NCBI GenBank assembly: GCA_013360215.1
Contig: JABWCP010000001.1
Location: forward strand, 62,001-126,000
Reading direction: 5' to 3'
DNA from: a bacterium
Lineage (GTDB): Bacteria; CLD3; SB21
DNA: 64,000 nt
Shown here: piece after piece, positions 1 to 8,593 of the stretch
How positions within the stretch are numbered: position 1 is the stretch's first letter
Layout of the letters: each line of letters opens with the position of its first letter
The notes under the pieces: model-generated
Databases searched by the model: none
What the model was told of the DNA's origin: nothing
The model's input: the letters and a program-made list of their open reading frames with translations, nothing else
Made by a program: the position numbers and the translations under genes

Positions 1-747
1 CGTGATCAGACCGCCATGCGCTTTCATATCATCGGCTATTTGTGTGGCGATTTTACCCCGGTAAAAAACATCCGCACCTTCATCGGCTATAGCACGCAAA
101 GTCGCTGCTAGTTCTTTTTGAATCCACCGTTCGCCCTCGGCATAAGGTGATCCGTCGGCTTTAAAAAACATGCGCGCCGTTTCATCAAACCGTTTGAGTG
201 CCGGCGCAAATTCACTTAGTCGCCGTGCTTCTGCCGCCTCGAGAATAAACCCTTCTTCCGCGAGACGTATCGCGGGGTTTATCAGTTCCGACCAGGGCAG
301 CTTACCGTACAATTTCCATGCTTTTTCAAGCCCGCGAACTGTTCCCGGCACACCGGCAACTTTGTATCCATAATTACTGGCGATCGTATCCTCGCTGCCA
401 TCCGCATTCAAAAACATGCGTGCATGCGCTTGATGCGGCGCTTTTTCACGATAGTCTATGGCTTTCACATTTCCGTCGGATGTTCGCACCATCATAAATC
501 CGCCACCGCCGATATTGCCGGCTTGCGGATACGTCACGGCCAAAGCAAAAGCCGTAGCAATAGCCGCGTCCACGGCATGGCCGCCTTTTTGTAAAATTTC
601 CAACCCGACACGCGCCGCATTCTGATCAACACAGACCACGACACCGTTTTGTGCGGTTACGGAAGATGATATACGCGATGTTTGGTGCGAATTCTGACAG
701 GAGGGAAAAATTATCAGTGCGGTAAGAAAAAAAATCCGAAGAAGCAT
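1..747 (-). CDS. ggt: gamma-glutamyltransferase, N-terminal part (runs off the window)
   Basis: The reading frame opens at an ATG at 747 and stays open to base 1, giving about 249 residues. The N-terminus is hydrophobic and ends in a lipobox-like FPSC, so a lipoprotein exported to the periplasm is likely. Next come the marks of the Ntn-hydrolase gamma-glutamyltranspeptidase family: NAARVGLEILQKGGHAVDAA, then a GNIGGGGFM segment, a REKAP segment and AGVPGTVRGL. The family cleaves gamma-glutamyl bonds of glutathione and transfers the glutamyl group. The autocatalytic Thr and the small subunit lie beyond the window edge, so activity cannot be judged. The upstream gap holds a palindrome close to the start codon. 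Confidence 0.85.
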   Translation of the reverse strand, partial: MLLRIFFLTALIIFPSCQNSHQTSRISSSVTAQNGVVVCVDQNAARVGLEILQKGGHAVDAAIATAFALAVTYPQAGNIGGGGFMMVRTSDGNVKAIDYREKAPHQAHARMFLNADGSEDTIASNYGYKVAGVPGTVRGLEKAWKLYGKLPWSELINPAIRLAEEGFILEAAEARRLSEFAPALKRFDETARMFFKADGSPYAEGERWIQKELAATLRAIADEGADVFYRGKIATQIADDMKAHGGLIT

Positions 748-762
748 AATCCCAATCTCAAA

Positions 763-784
763 CTAAATTGCTGAAGCAATTTAG
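763..784. promoter_or_regulatory. 10-bp perfect palindrome upstream of ggt
   Basis: CTAAATTGCT and AGCAATTTAG are perfect inverted arms separated by two bases, about 16 bp before the ggt start on the minus strand. A site here could be an operator or a hairpin in the 5' leader. No regulator is identified. The assignment is inference from position and symmetry only. Confidence 0.4.
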
Positions 785-824
785 CGAATATGATAAAAAA
801 CCACAAGCAACGATTGTATAACGT

Positions 825-867
825 GTAAGCTTCGTTTCGCGATTTTTATAGTTAAAACGAAGCTTAC
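825..867. terminator. 13-bp perfect inverted repeat downstream of the TlpA-like gene
   Basis: GTAAGCTTCGTTT at 825-837 pairs perfectly with AAACGAAGCTTAC at 855-867 across a 17-base loop. It lies just past the stop of the thioredoxin lipoprotein gene (minus strand) and before ggt. No T-run follows on the minus strand, so it may end transcription inefficiently, protect the 3' end, or be a different kind of element. Confidence 0.4.
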
Positions 868-883
868 GCAAGGTTCAAAAAAA

Positions 884-1360
884 TCACATCAAGGCTTCAC
901 GCACCGCGGCTTCAAATTTGGCCTTGGATTGCAAACCGATCATGGTTTTTACGGATTTACCGTTTTTATCAATGATCACCGTCGTGGGAAATGCCTGCAC
1001 TTGAAACTGTTGGGCGAACGCATCGTCACCATACCATACCGGATAATTGATATTAAATTCTTTCACCGTCGGCTTCGAAGCTTCGGCGGATTCGGACTCG
1101 AGAAGAACACCGAGCACAACTACATCTTTGTCCTTCATTTCGTTATGCAAAGCGATGAGATCCGGAATTTCTTTTTTACATGGTCCGCACCACGTCGCCC
1201 AAATATTTAATAAAACCGTTTTGCCGCGGTATTGTGAAAGCGAAACGGTATTCCCGTCGAGATCTTTGATCGTAAAATCCACAGCGCCACCCGATCCGGG
1301 TTTATTGCAACCCGATAACATGAGTCCTGACAAAACAAATATCGCGAGAGACCAACGCAT
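884..1360 (-). CDS. TlpA-family thioredoxin-like lipoprotein
   Basis: 158 residues. A short hydrophobic leader ends in the lipobox LSGC with Cys18 as the lipidated residue. A Redoxin/AhpC-TSA-type fold follows with the active-site motif WCGPC (Cys58, Cys61), the usual TlpA context NIWATWCGPCKKEIP, and the cis-Pro FPTT near residue 125. Family members reduce periplasmic disulfides, for example in cytochrome c maturation. The dsbD-like gene lies 17 bp upstream on the same strand, which fits electrons passing from DsbD to this lipoprotein. A clear AAGGAG site lies 6 bases before the ATG. Substrate unknown. Confidence 0.9.
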   Translation of the reverse strand: MRWSLAIFVLSGLMLSGCNKPGSGGAVDFTIKDLDGNTVSLSQYRGKTVLLNIWATWCGPCKKEIPDLIALHNEMKDKDVVVLGVLLESESAEASKPTVKEFNINYPVWYGDDAFAQQFQVQAFPTTVIIDKNGKSVKTMIGLQSKAKFEAAVREALM

Positions 1361-1377
1361 AAAAACTCCTTATGAAG

Positions 1378-3369
1378 TTATTTTTGACTTTTTTGTAATC
1401 CGTCAGCTAAAAATGATTTAAAAATTTCGGGGTCGCGTTCAAGCCCGCCGAAACGAGCCAATACTTTTTCATCGGGCGTGATGATAACGTAAAACGGCAA
1501 AGCTACACTGCCGACCAAACGCTGCTGCAATTCCTGATAACGTTCCATGTCTTCTCCAAAATCAGTCCACAGCCGCGTCAACACCATACGATCAAAGTAG
1601 GATTGAACGTCAGCGCGCGTAAACATGGTTTTTTCCATGAGGCGACAATTGGTGCAGGTTTTGCCGGTAAAATCAATAAACAACGGTTTGCCGGAAGTAC
1701 GGGCTTCACGAAGCGCGGCCTCGTAATTTTCGATCCATGTGCCGTGTGACTCTGTACTCTTGGCATTTCCGGCCGTACGCACTACGCCATAATCCGACGG
1801 TGGCAAATACGCATCCATATCAGCTTGTAACGGATTTCCGAAAAGCCCGCTGAGCAAATAGACCGTAAACGAAATAAATAAAAGTCCGGTCATCGTACGG
1901 CCAAAACCTATTTCTTCGACTTCATCTTCGACAGACCAGCGAATTTTCCCCAACAGATAAATACCGCTGACGCCAAACAATGTGATCCATATCGAAAGCA
2001 TGGCCGGGCGTGTGAGCCACTGCAGATCCCAGACTAAGTCAACATTACTAAAAAATTTGAACGCCGCGGCTATTTCGACCAATCCCATGACAATTTTTGT
2101 CGCATGAAGCCATCCGCCGCTTTTAGGTAGATTAGCGAGGTATTGCGGAAATAAAGAAAGAAAGAAAAATGGTGTAGAAAATGCCGTCGCAAAACACAAC
2201 ATCCCAATCACCGGCAGAAACCACTCTCCGTCGGCTGCCGCCACCATCAAAAGCCCGAGAAATTGCACGGTACAGGTAAATGAAACCAAAGTAAATGTAA
2301 CACCGGCCATCAGCGTACCGATCGTTTGTCCGGTATGGGCTTGCTGTTGCGAAAAATTGACAATAAACGACGGTAGCCGAATTTCAAAAACCCCAAATAA
2401 ACTCATTGCAAAAACGATGAATAAAATTCCGATCGCGAGATTCACCCAGGCGTTGGCAGCAAAATTTTGTGCTCCGGTAGCGCCGACGACAAGCGACATA
2501 AGCCATCCGAATAACGTAAACGACGCGATAATTCCGACGACATAGATCACCGACTGACGCACCGCCCCCGCCCGGCTTGATGCCGAATGTTTGGTAAAAT
2601 ATGAAACCGTAATCGGAATCATCGGAAAGACGCAGGGAGTGAGTAGCGCCAAGAGCCCTGTAAGAAATGCTAATCCGATGAATGAGGCCAATGATTCTTG
2701 ACGCAAACTTTCGTACGAAGCCGTGCGCTCCTGTATCGTCGAAACTTTATCCGACGCTGTTTGAGCGACGCTATCATGGGACGCAGAGCTTTTGTTTTCG
2801 GGATCAGCGACCGAATGGTTCTGCGGGCTGATGGTTTCAACGGCTTGGTTAGGATTTATTTTTTTTAAGGGTTTTATCGTCCCCGCGGATAATCCGATCC
2901 ATTGTTGCGAAATGGTATGCGTAGTCCGTATTGTTTTAGGAGGAAGGCAATAAGATTCGGTACACGCCTGATACGTCATCGCGACGGTTATTATGTCGCT
3001 CGTTTTTGCCGTTGCGTTAAGCTTGAGCTTCTGTTTAAATACAGCTTTACCGGAGTGCCACGTCACGTCAATGCCAAATCCCTCATCATGATGACGTTTC
3101 CCCTCCGGGCTCATCACTTCTCCGACGAGCTCTATACCTTCCGGCAACGTAAATTTAAATTCCGTTGCGATGGGACCGTCGAGTTTTTCCATTCCGTAAA
3201 CGTGGTATTTCGAATCAATATCAGCTACGATTTCCAAAACCGGTTGGCCGTTTTCGATCGCCTCACGGGTTGAAAGTTTAACTACGTTGGTTTGCGCACG
3301 TGCCGGTATGCCGGAGAAAATTAAGAATGTAAGAATAACGACAATCGTTCGCTTTGTTTTATACATCAT
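1378..3369 (-). CDS. dsbD: thiol:disulfide interchange protein DsbD
   Basis: About 663 residues from the ATG at 3369; a second ATG at 3366 is equally possible. AAGGA precedes the pair and the start overlaps the rlmN stop by a few bases. Order: signal peptide, periplasmic alpha domain with the Cys pair in YQACTESYC (near residues 136 and 141), a low-complexity linker, an eight-helix membrane core with TPCVFPMIP and FTCTVQFLG carrying the two membrane cysteines, then a C-terminal thioredoxin domain with CTNC. This full three-domain set carries electrons from cytoplasmic thioredoxin to periplasmic partners; the adjacent TlpA-like lipoprotein is the likely acceptor. Confidence 0.93.
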   Translation of the reverse strand: MMYKTKRTIVVILTFLIFSGIPARAQTNVVKLSTREAIENGQPVLEIVADIDSKYHVYGMEKLDGPIATEFKFTLPEGIELVGEVMSPEGKRHHDEGFGIDVTWHSGKAVFKQKLKLNATAKTSDIITVAMTYQACTESYCLPPKTIRTTHTISQQWIGLSAGTIKPLKKINPNQAVETISPQNHSVADPENKSSASHDSVAQTASDKVSTIQERTASYESLRQESLASFIGLAFLTGLLALLTPCVFPMIPITVSYFTKHSASSRAGAVRQSVIYVVGIIASFTLFGWLMSLVVGATGAQNFAANAWVNLAIGILFIVFAMSLFGVFEIRLPSFIVNFSQQQAHTGQTIGTLMAGVTFTLVSFTCTVQFLGLLMVAAADGEWFLPVIGMLCFATAFSTPFFFLSLFPQYLANLPKSGGWLHATKIVMGLVEIAAAFKFFSNVDLVWDLQWLTRPAMLSIWITLFGVSGIYLLGKIRWSVEDEVEEIGFGRTMTGLLFISFTVYLLSGLFGNPLQADMDAYLPPSDYGVVRTAGNAKSTESHGTWIENYEAALREARTSGKPLFIDFTGKTCTNCRLMEKTMFTRADVQSYFDRMVLTRLWTDFGEDMERYQELQQRLVGSVALPFYVIITPDEKVLARFGGLERDPEIFKSFLADGLQKSQK

Positions 3370-4441
3370 GTTTTTCCTTAATTGCAAGTTGCCCGCAAGC
3401 CGCCGCAATATCCCTGCCCCGGGAGCGACGTAATGTTAAAGGCGATGAAATACCTGAAACTAATTTCATAAATCGCGCGATATGCTCCGGCGAAGGGCGT
3501 TTCAGATCGGGGCCTTCGATGGGATTGTACGGTATAACATTCACTTTACATTTTCCTAATTGTTTAGCCATCGTACGTAAGCGTTTGGCATCGTCATCCG
3601 AATCATTAACGCCCGCAAGTAAAACATATTCCAGCGTCGCCGGGTTTTTTCGCCGGGCATTGAGATATTGGATAGATTCCAGCAAATCCTTAAGCGGATA
3701 TTTTTTGGTAATGGGCATCACTTTTTGCCGCACCTCATCCGTCGTGGCATTGACACTGATCGCGAGATTGTAAGGCAAATCGGCGGCGGCAAACTCATAA
3801 ATTTTGGGGATAATACCTGAGGTGGATATGGTGATTCGTTTAGGCGCCAAACCGGGACCATGTTCCGATATTATAATGCCCGCCGCATTCATGACATTTT
3901 CATAATTAAGAAACGGTTCGCCCATGCCCATAAAAACAATATTGGATATCTCAGGATCGATTTCACGACGGATATACATAAGCTGCCCGATGATCTCGCC
4001 GACACTAAGGTTGCGACGAAACCCCATCCAGCCTGTGGCGCAAAATTGGCATGCTACCGCACAGCCGACCTGGGAGGAAATACAAACCGTTTTACGCCCC
4101 TCATCGGGTATATACACGGCCTCAACTTTTTCACCGTCCGCAAGCTGAAATAAAATTTTTCGCGTTACGTCGTTCTCTTTTTCGCCGGAAGTTTGGATTT
4201 TGATCACGGTATCGGTTATGATAACGGCGGATGCATGCAGCTTATCCCGTAAGGATTTGGACAAATCCGACATATCATCAAAATTTGTGACACCGCGTTT
4301 ATACATCCATTGAAAAACCTGTACGGCACGGAATTTTTTTTCACCCAACGCTTCAAAAAACGATTCCAGTTCGGGCAATGTCTTGCCGAAAATATTGATC
4401 GTCTCGGGCTTTAAATTTTGATTTTTTGCAATGCTTTTCAT
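3359..4441 (-). CDS. rlmN: 23S rRNA (adenine2503-C2)/tRNA (adenine37-C2) methyltransferase RlmN
   Basis: 360 residues from the ATG at 4441. A longer frame reaching 4531 would overlap the divergent lipoprotein start and adds no recognisable sequence. RlmN is a radical SAM enzyme that methylates C2 of A2503 in 23S rRNA and A37 of some tRNAs. The cluster Cys motif is CAVACQFC. GMGEPFLNYENV is the typical glycine-rich SAM-binding stretch, and the resolving C-terminal cysteine is present in IAAACGQL. The first residues (FGKTLPELESFF) match the family N-terminal accessory domain. The ribosome binding site is weak. Confidence 0.95.
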   Translation of the reverse strand: MKSIAKNQNLKPETINIFGKTLPELESFFEALGEKKFRAVQVFQWMYKRGVTNFDDMSDLSKSLRDKLHASAVIITDTVIKIQTSGEKENDVTRKILFQLADGEKVEAVYIPDEGRKTVCISSQVGCAVACQFCATGWMGFRRNLSVGEIIGQLMYIRREIDPEISNIVFMGMGEPFLNYENVMNAAGIIISEHGPGLAPKRITISTSGIIPKIYEFAAADLPYNLAISVNATTDEVRQKVMPITKKYPLKDLLESIQYLNARRKNPATLEYVLLAGVNDSDDDAKRLRTMAKQLGKCKVNVIPYNPIEGPDLKRPSPEHIARFMKLVSGISSPLTLRRSRGRDIAAACGQLAIKEKHDV

Positions 4442-4529
4442 TGGTTTGCAACATATTAACTCCGGTGAAGATAAACAAGATTTTTTAGCCGCCCCTTGCA
4501 CGTCACGGCAAATCATTGTATCATGCGCC

Positions 4530-5165
4530 ATGAATTTTTATGCACGTGTAACCGTATTTCTTTTATCCTTGGTCTCCATTTTATTAACGGCATGTTCCGG
4601 AAAATCGTATTCAACCGATACCCCGGAAAACTGCCATAATGCCGTGGTGACTGCGATCCGTACGCAGGATTTTGGCGCCTTATATACTCTGATAGACACC
4701 GCCATTCGTTCCGATGTACGTACATACTTTCACAATACACGCTCTGTATTATCCATGATCGATTTGTCCTATCCTCCCAGCCAGCATATCGCGGCACGCG
4801 GTGATCTGACGTTACGATTCAACAATGACTCTCTGACGATGGCGTATTTTGAAAAAATCAGTACCGACACGGTTTTGTTTTCCGATGTTTCATCGCGCAG
4901 CATCGGTAATGTTTCGTGGTGGGAAAACATTATCCAGGCCTATCGTGCACACGCTGAAAAAATTATCGAGGAAGATGGTTTTGCTTCTGTCATCACGTCT
5001 GCCGGTGATACGGTGCTCTATCAACGTTATAACGACGGTAAATGGTACTGCCTATTGCCGGTTCATACGTTTTGGAAAACTCTCGCCACGGTCAGTCGGC
5101 AAAACTTAGAAGTAACCCGTCGCAATAGTATCGTTTTTTCATCCGCATTACAGGATACGCTATGA
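4530..5165 (+). CDS. uncharacterised lipoprotein
   Basis: 211 residues. The ATG at 4530 gives a clean lipoprotein signal: a basic start, a hydrophobic core, and lipobox LTAC. The mature part has Asp/Thr-rich segments and alternating hydrophobic residues, with the pattern TAIRTQDFGALYTLID near the start, reminiscent of small alpha+beta NTF2-like secreted domains. I do not recognise a family. The stop overlaps the next ATG (ATGA), so the two are translationally coupled and may act together. It is transcribed divergently from rlmN across a gap of about 90 bp. Confidence 0.7.
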   Translation: MNFYARVTVFLLSLVSILLTACSGKSYSTDTPENCHNAVVTAIRTQDFGALYTLIDTAIRSDVRTYFHNTRSVLSMIDLSYPPSQHIAARGDLTLRFNNDSLTMAYFEKISTDTVLFSDVSSRSIGNVSWWENIIQAYRAHAEKIIEEDGFASVITSAGDTVLYQRYNDGKWYCLLPVHTFWKTLATVSRQNLEVTRRNSIVFSSALQDTL

Positions 5166-5803
5166 GTCTAAAGTTACCTTGGGATATCGAATCGCTGCAT
5201 CTGATTTGCGAACGTGACGAAGAATCTTGGCTTCACGGTGGCACGCATTATTTCCATGACAATAATTCTTCGATCCTCGCCGTAGCCCATCTGGATTGTG
5301 TTCAGGCATATGCGGGATTTGACTTTGAAGAAACCGACGGGCATTCGACGGTGCATTGCACTACATTGGACGATCGCCTTGGGGTATATATCATTACGGA
5401 ATTACTTCCCACCATAGGAGTGACTACGGATATACTCTTAAGTACCGATGCACGGCATGGTGAAAGTACGGCACAAATGTTTATACCGGAAAAAAGATAC
5501 CATTGGATCTTTTCGTTTGATCGAAAAGGGTCGGGTGTTGTTTTATACCAATACGGCGATGCGGAAACCATACAGCGAATGCAAAAATACGGATTTGATG
5601 TGCATGAAGGCTACCGCTCGGACATTGTTTTGATGGATCACTTGGAGTGCAAAGCATTTAATTTTGGCTGTGGATATCATGAACCTTTGACAGACAAATC
5701 CTTTGCGGTATTGGACGAATCGGAGGCAAATATTCTCCGATTTCAACAATTTTACAACGATCATAAAAACACGCTGATGCCGCATGTGCCGTCGTATTTA
5801 TAA
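5162..5803 (+). CDS. small M28/M42/M20-type zinc exopeptidase-like protein
   Basis: 213 residues, coupled by ATGA to the preceding lipoprotein gene. The order of possible metal ligands follows the M28/M42 peptidase core: AHLD (His43, Asp45), TTLDDRLG (Asp70, Asp71), RHGES (Glu101), SFDRKGSG (Asp120) and CGYHEP (His173). LDDRLG and the SFDRKGSG segment are the most family-like pieces. At this length it would hold only the catalytic core and lack the dimerisation or PDZ-like insert of typical M42 enzymes. No signal peptide is seen, so it is probably cytoplasmic while its partner is a lipoprotein. Substrate unknown; it could also be a non-catalytic relative. Confidence 0.6.
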   Translation: MSLKLPWDIESLHLICERDEESWLHGGTHYFHDNNSSILAVAHLDCVQAYAGFDFEETDGHSTVHCTTLDDRLGVYIITELLPTIGVTTDILLSTDARHGESTAQMFIPEKRYHWIFSFDRKGSGVVLYQYGDAETIQRMQKYGFDVHEGYRSDIVLMDHLECKAFNFGCGYHEPLTDKSFAVLDESEANILRFQQFYNDHKNTLMPHVPSYL

Positions 5804-5842
5804 CATTATGCAACTTTAATTTATCAACCAATCATACTTTTT

Positions 5843-8569
5843 ATGTCCGAACGTTTATTCTTATTAGATGGTATGGCCTTAGCTTATCGCGCATATTTTG
5901 CATTTATTCATAATCCTTTGAAAAATGCTAAAGGTGAAAATACCAGCGCGGTATTCGGTTTTATTAATGCCTTGATCAAAATCCGTGATGAAGAAAAACC
6001 GGATTACATCGCCGTTGCGTTTGATCTCGCTGAACCTACGTTTCGACACAAGCAATATAGCGAATACAAAGCAACGCGTGAAAAAATGCCGGAAGACATG
6101 GTGCCGCAACTTCATTATCTCAAAGAACTGACTGAAGCCATGGGCGTACCTATTCTCGAGTACCCGGGCTATGAAGCAGATGATGTGATCGGTACATTAT
6201 CCGTACGCGCCGCACAGCAAGGTGTCGTGGCACACATGGTGACGGGTGATAAAGATTTCATGCAGCTGATCGGCCCCAATATCGTAATGTATAATCCCTT
6301 AAAAAAAGGCGGCGAAAAAGAAATCATCGGACGCGAAGGTGTTCTTGAAAAATTTGGCGTCGAGCCTTCGCAAGTCACCGATATACTGGGCCTCATGGGC
6401 GATGCCGCTGATAATATACCCGGCGTAAAAGGTATCGGAGAAAAAACTGCGGCCAAATTGATCAATCAATACGGCTCCATCGAAAAAATATACGAACAAA
6501 TTGATAGCATCAAAGGAAAGCTGCGCGAAAACCTGGAACAACATAAAGAGGATGCTTTCCTTTCCAAGTCGCTCGCAACGATTGCACTGGATGTGCCGCT
6601 TCGCGAAGATATCCATGATCTGCGTGGCCGGACGCCGGATCATCAAAAAGTCACTCGCCTTCTTACCGAACTCGAATTCAAGTCTTTGATTAAAAAAATT
6701 TTAAAAAACGAATCCGATTTATTCGTCGATGATACACCGCCTCAGCGTGAACGTGCGCCGGAAGCCGCTCGTAATTATCATACACTCCAAACCGAAGTGG
6801 CTATTCAAGAACTTGTCACCAAGTTAACGAACTCAGGCGGCTTCGCGTGGGACACAGAAACGACCGATGCCGATCCGATGCGTGCTGAGTTAGTGGGCTT
6901 TTCATTCAGTTGGACCGAAGGCGAAGCCTTTTACATTCCTTGCAATGGAAACGTCCCTGTCGAAACAATTTGCACTTTATTGAAACCCGTATTGGAAGAC
7001 TCGTCCATTCCCAAGTGGGGACAAAATACCAAATACGATATCATCGTCGTATCACACTATGGTATCGAAGTACAAGGAACTGCTTTTGACACTATGATAG
7101 CGGGGCATCTGTTGCACTCCGACAAAGAGGTCAACATTGACGCTCTAGCCGCGTCCTATCTTGGGATTGAAAAAATTCCCACAACGGATCTGATCGGCAC
7201 CGGAAAAAATCAGATTACGATGCGGGATGTCCCCATCGAAAAAGTCAGCGTTTATGCCAGTGAAGACGCGGACTGCGTCGTACGTTTAAAAAATGTCATG
7301 TCCCCTTTGCTCAAAGAAACGCATAGTGCAAAAATTTTTAATACGATTGAAATGCCGCTTATTCCGGTGCTTCAACTAATGGAACGCCACGGCGTATGGC
7401 TTGATTTGGAAATTTTAAGTACGATGTCCAAAGATTTTGCCGTACAAATCACTCAGGAAGAACAACGCATTTTCAAAGAAGCCGGAACTGACTTCAATAT
7501 GAATTCGCCTCAACAGCTTGGTGAAATACTTTTTGAAAAACTGCAAATTCATAAATTGGCCGGTATCGAAAAACCGAAACTAACGGGTAAGACCAAACAA
7601 TACGCCACGGATGTAAAAATATTAGAACAATATCGTACGCTACCGATCGTTGAGGCTATACTCAATTACCGCCAGCTGACCAAACTTAAGTCAACTTATA
7701 TTGACGGCCTTCCCCCGCTTCGTAATCCTCGAACCGGGCGTATTCACACGACATTCAATCAAACGATCGCCGCTACTGGACGTTTATCATCGACTAATCC
7801 CAATTTTCAAAATATCCCTATACGTACCGACATGGGCCGTGAAATTCGTCGCGCATTTACAGCACAGGAAAAAGGTTGGGTTTTGTTATCAGCCGATTAT
7901 TCGCAGATCGAACTTCGTGTTATGGCGCACATGTCCGGAGATGAAAATTTAATAGCGGCGTTTTCTGAGGATGCTGATATTCACACAAGTACAGCCGCAA
8001 GGGTGTTCGGCGTCCCGGCCAATGAAGTGACAAAGGACTTGCGCCGAAAGGCTAAAGACATTAATTTCGGCGTCATTTACGGTATTTCACCGTTTGGCTT
8101 GGCACAACGAATCGGCATGAGCCAAGCCGAAGCACGCGACTTTATTCATAGTTACTTTGCTACATATCCTAAAGTAAAGTCGTATATCGAATCGGTTATT
8201 GCCAAGGGAAAAGAAGACGCCTTTGTAACAACTCTCTTTGGTCGCCGACGGTATTTACCGGACTTACAAAGTAAAAACTTTACAGTACGCCAGTTTGCAG
8301 AGCGCGCAGCGACTAATACGCCGATACAAGGAACGGCCGCTGAGATTATAAAAATGGCTATGCTCAAAACACATGCGGCGCTTGAGAAAAGTTCACTTTC
8401 GGCAAAAATGATTTTACAGGTTCATGATGAATTGGTATTTGAAACACCACAGACCGAATTACAGCAACTTGAAGCGTTAGTTCGTTCGTCCATGGAGTCT
8501 GCTGTTCAGATGAAAGTTGCACTTAAGGTGGATATGGGCAGCGGTGACAATTGGTTAGAAACAAAATAA
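5843..8569 (+). CDS. polA: DNA polymerase I
   Basis: 908 residues, full length for the family. The 5' nuclease domain covers roughly residues 1-290 (LLDGMALAYRAYFAF, DNIPGVKGIGEKTA). The 3'-5' proofreading domain is intact, with WDTETTDADP supplying the DxE pair, NTKYD, and YASEDADCV for the last acidic position. The polymerase domain has SADYSQIELRVMAHMSGD (motif A), RRKAKDINFGVIYGIS (motif B) and QVHDELVFE (motif C). The enzyme fills gaps in repair and removes Okazaki primers. The start has no strong Shine-Dalgarno site; the TPR gene follows after 24 bp. Confidence 0.97.
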   Translation: MSERLFLLDGMALAYRAYFAFIHNPLKNAKGENTSAVFGFINALIKIRDEEKPDYIAVAFDLAEPTFRHKQYSEYKATREKMPEDMVPQLHYLKELTEAMGVPILEYPGYEADDVIGTLSVRAAQQGVVAHMVTGDKDFMQLIGPNIVMYNPLKKGGEKEIIGREGVLEKFGVEPSQVTDILGLMGDAADNIPGVKGIGEKTAAKLINQYGSIEKIYEQIDSIKGKLRENLEQHKEDAFLSKSLATIALDVPLREDIHDLRGRTPDHQKVTRLLTELEFKSLIKKILKNESDLFVDDTPPQRERAPEAARNYHTLQTEVAIQELVTKLTNSGGFAWDTETTDADPMRAELVGFSFSWTEGEAFYIPCNGNVPVETICTLLKPVLEDSSIPKWGQNTKYDIIVVSHYGIEVQGTAFDTMIAGHLLHSDKEVNIDALAASYLGIEKIPTTDLIGTGKNQITMRDVPIEKVSVYASEDADCVVRLKNVMSPLLKETHSAKIFNTIEMPLIPVLQLMERHGVWLDLEILSTMSKDFAVQITQEEQRIFKEAGTDFNMNSPQQLGEILFEKLQIHKLAGIEKPKLTGKTKQYATDVKILEQYRTLPIVEAILNYRQLTKLKSTYIDGLPPLRNPRTGRIHTTFNQTIAATGRLSSTNPNFQNIPIRTDMGREIRRAFTAQEKGWVLLSADYSQIELRVMAHMSGDENLIAAFSEDADIHTSTAARVFGVPANEVTKDLRRKAKDINFGVIYGISPFGLAQRIGMSQAEARDFIHSYFATYPKVKSYIESVIAKGKEDAFVTTLFGRRRYLPDLQSKNFTVRQFAERAATNTPIQGTAAEIIKMAMLKTHAALEKSSLSAKMILQVHDELVFETPQTELQQLEALVRSSMESAVQMKVALKVDMGSGDNWLETK

Positions 8570-8593
8570 AAATTGATATAACAAGGAGACAGT

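Noticed and set aside
1047-1421. 124-residue plus-strand frame opposite the TlpA-like gene
   Set aside because: It is a shadow of the minus-strand thioredoxin gene, with no recognisable domain or ribosome site.
4442-4531. Longer rlmN start at 4531
   Set aside because: It overlaps the start of the divergent lipoprotein gene and shows no family similarity; the ATG at 4441 leads straight into RlmN sequence.
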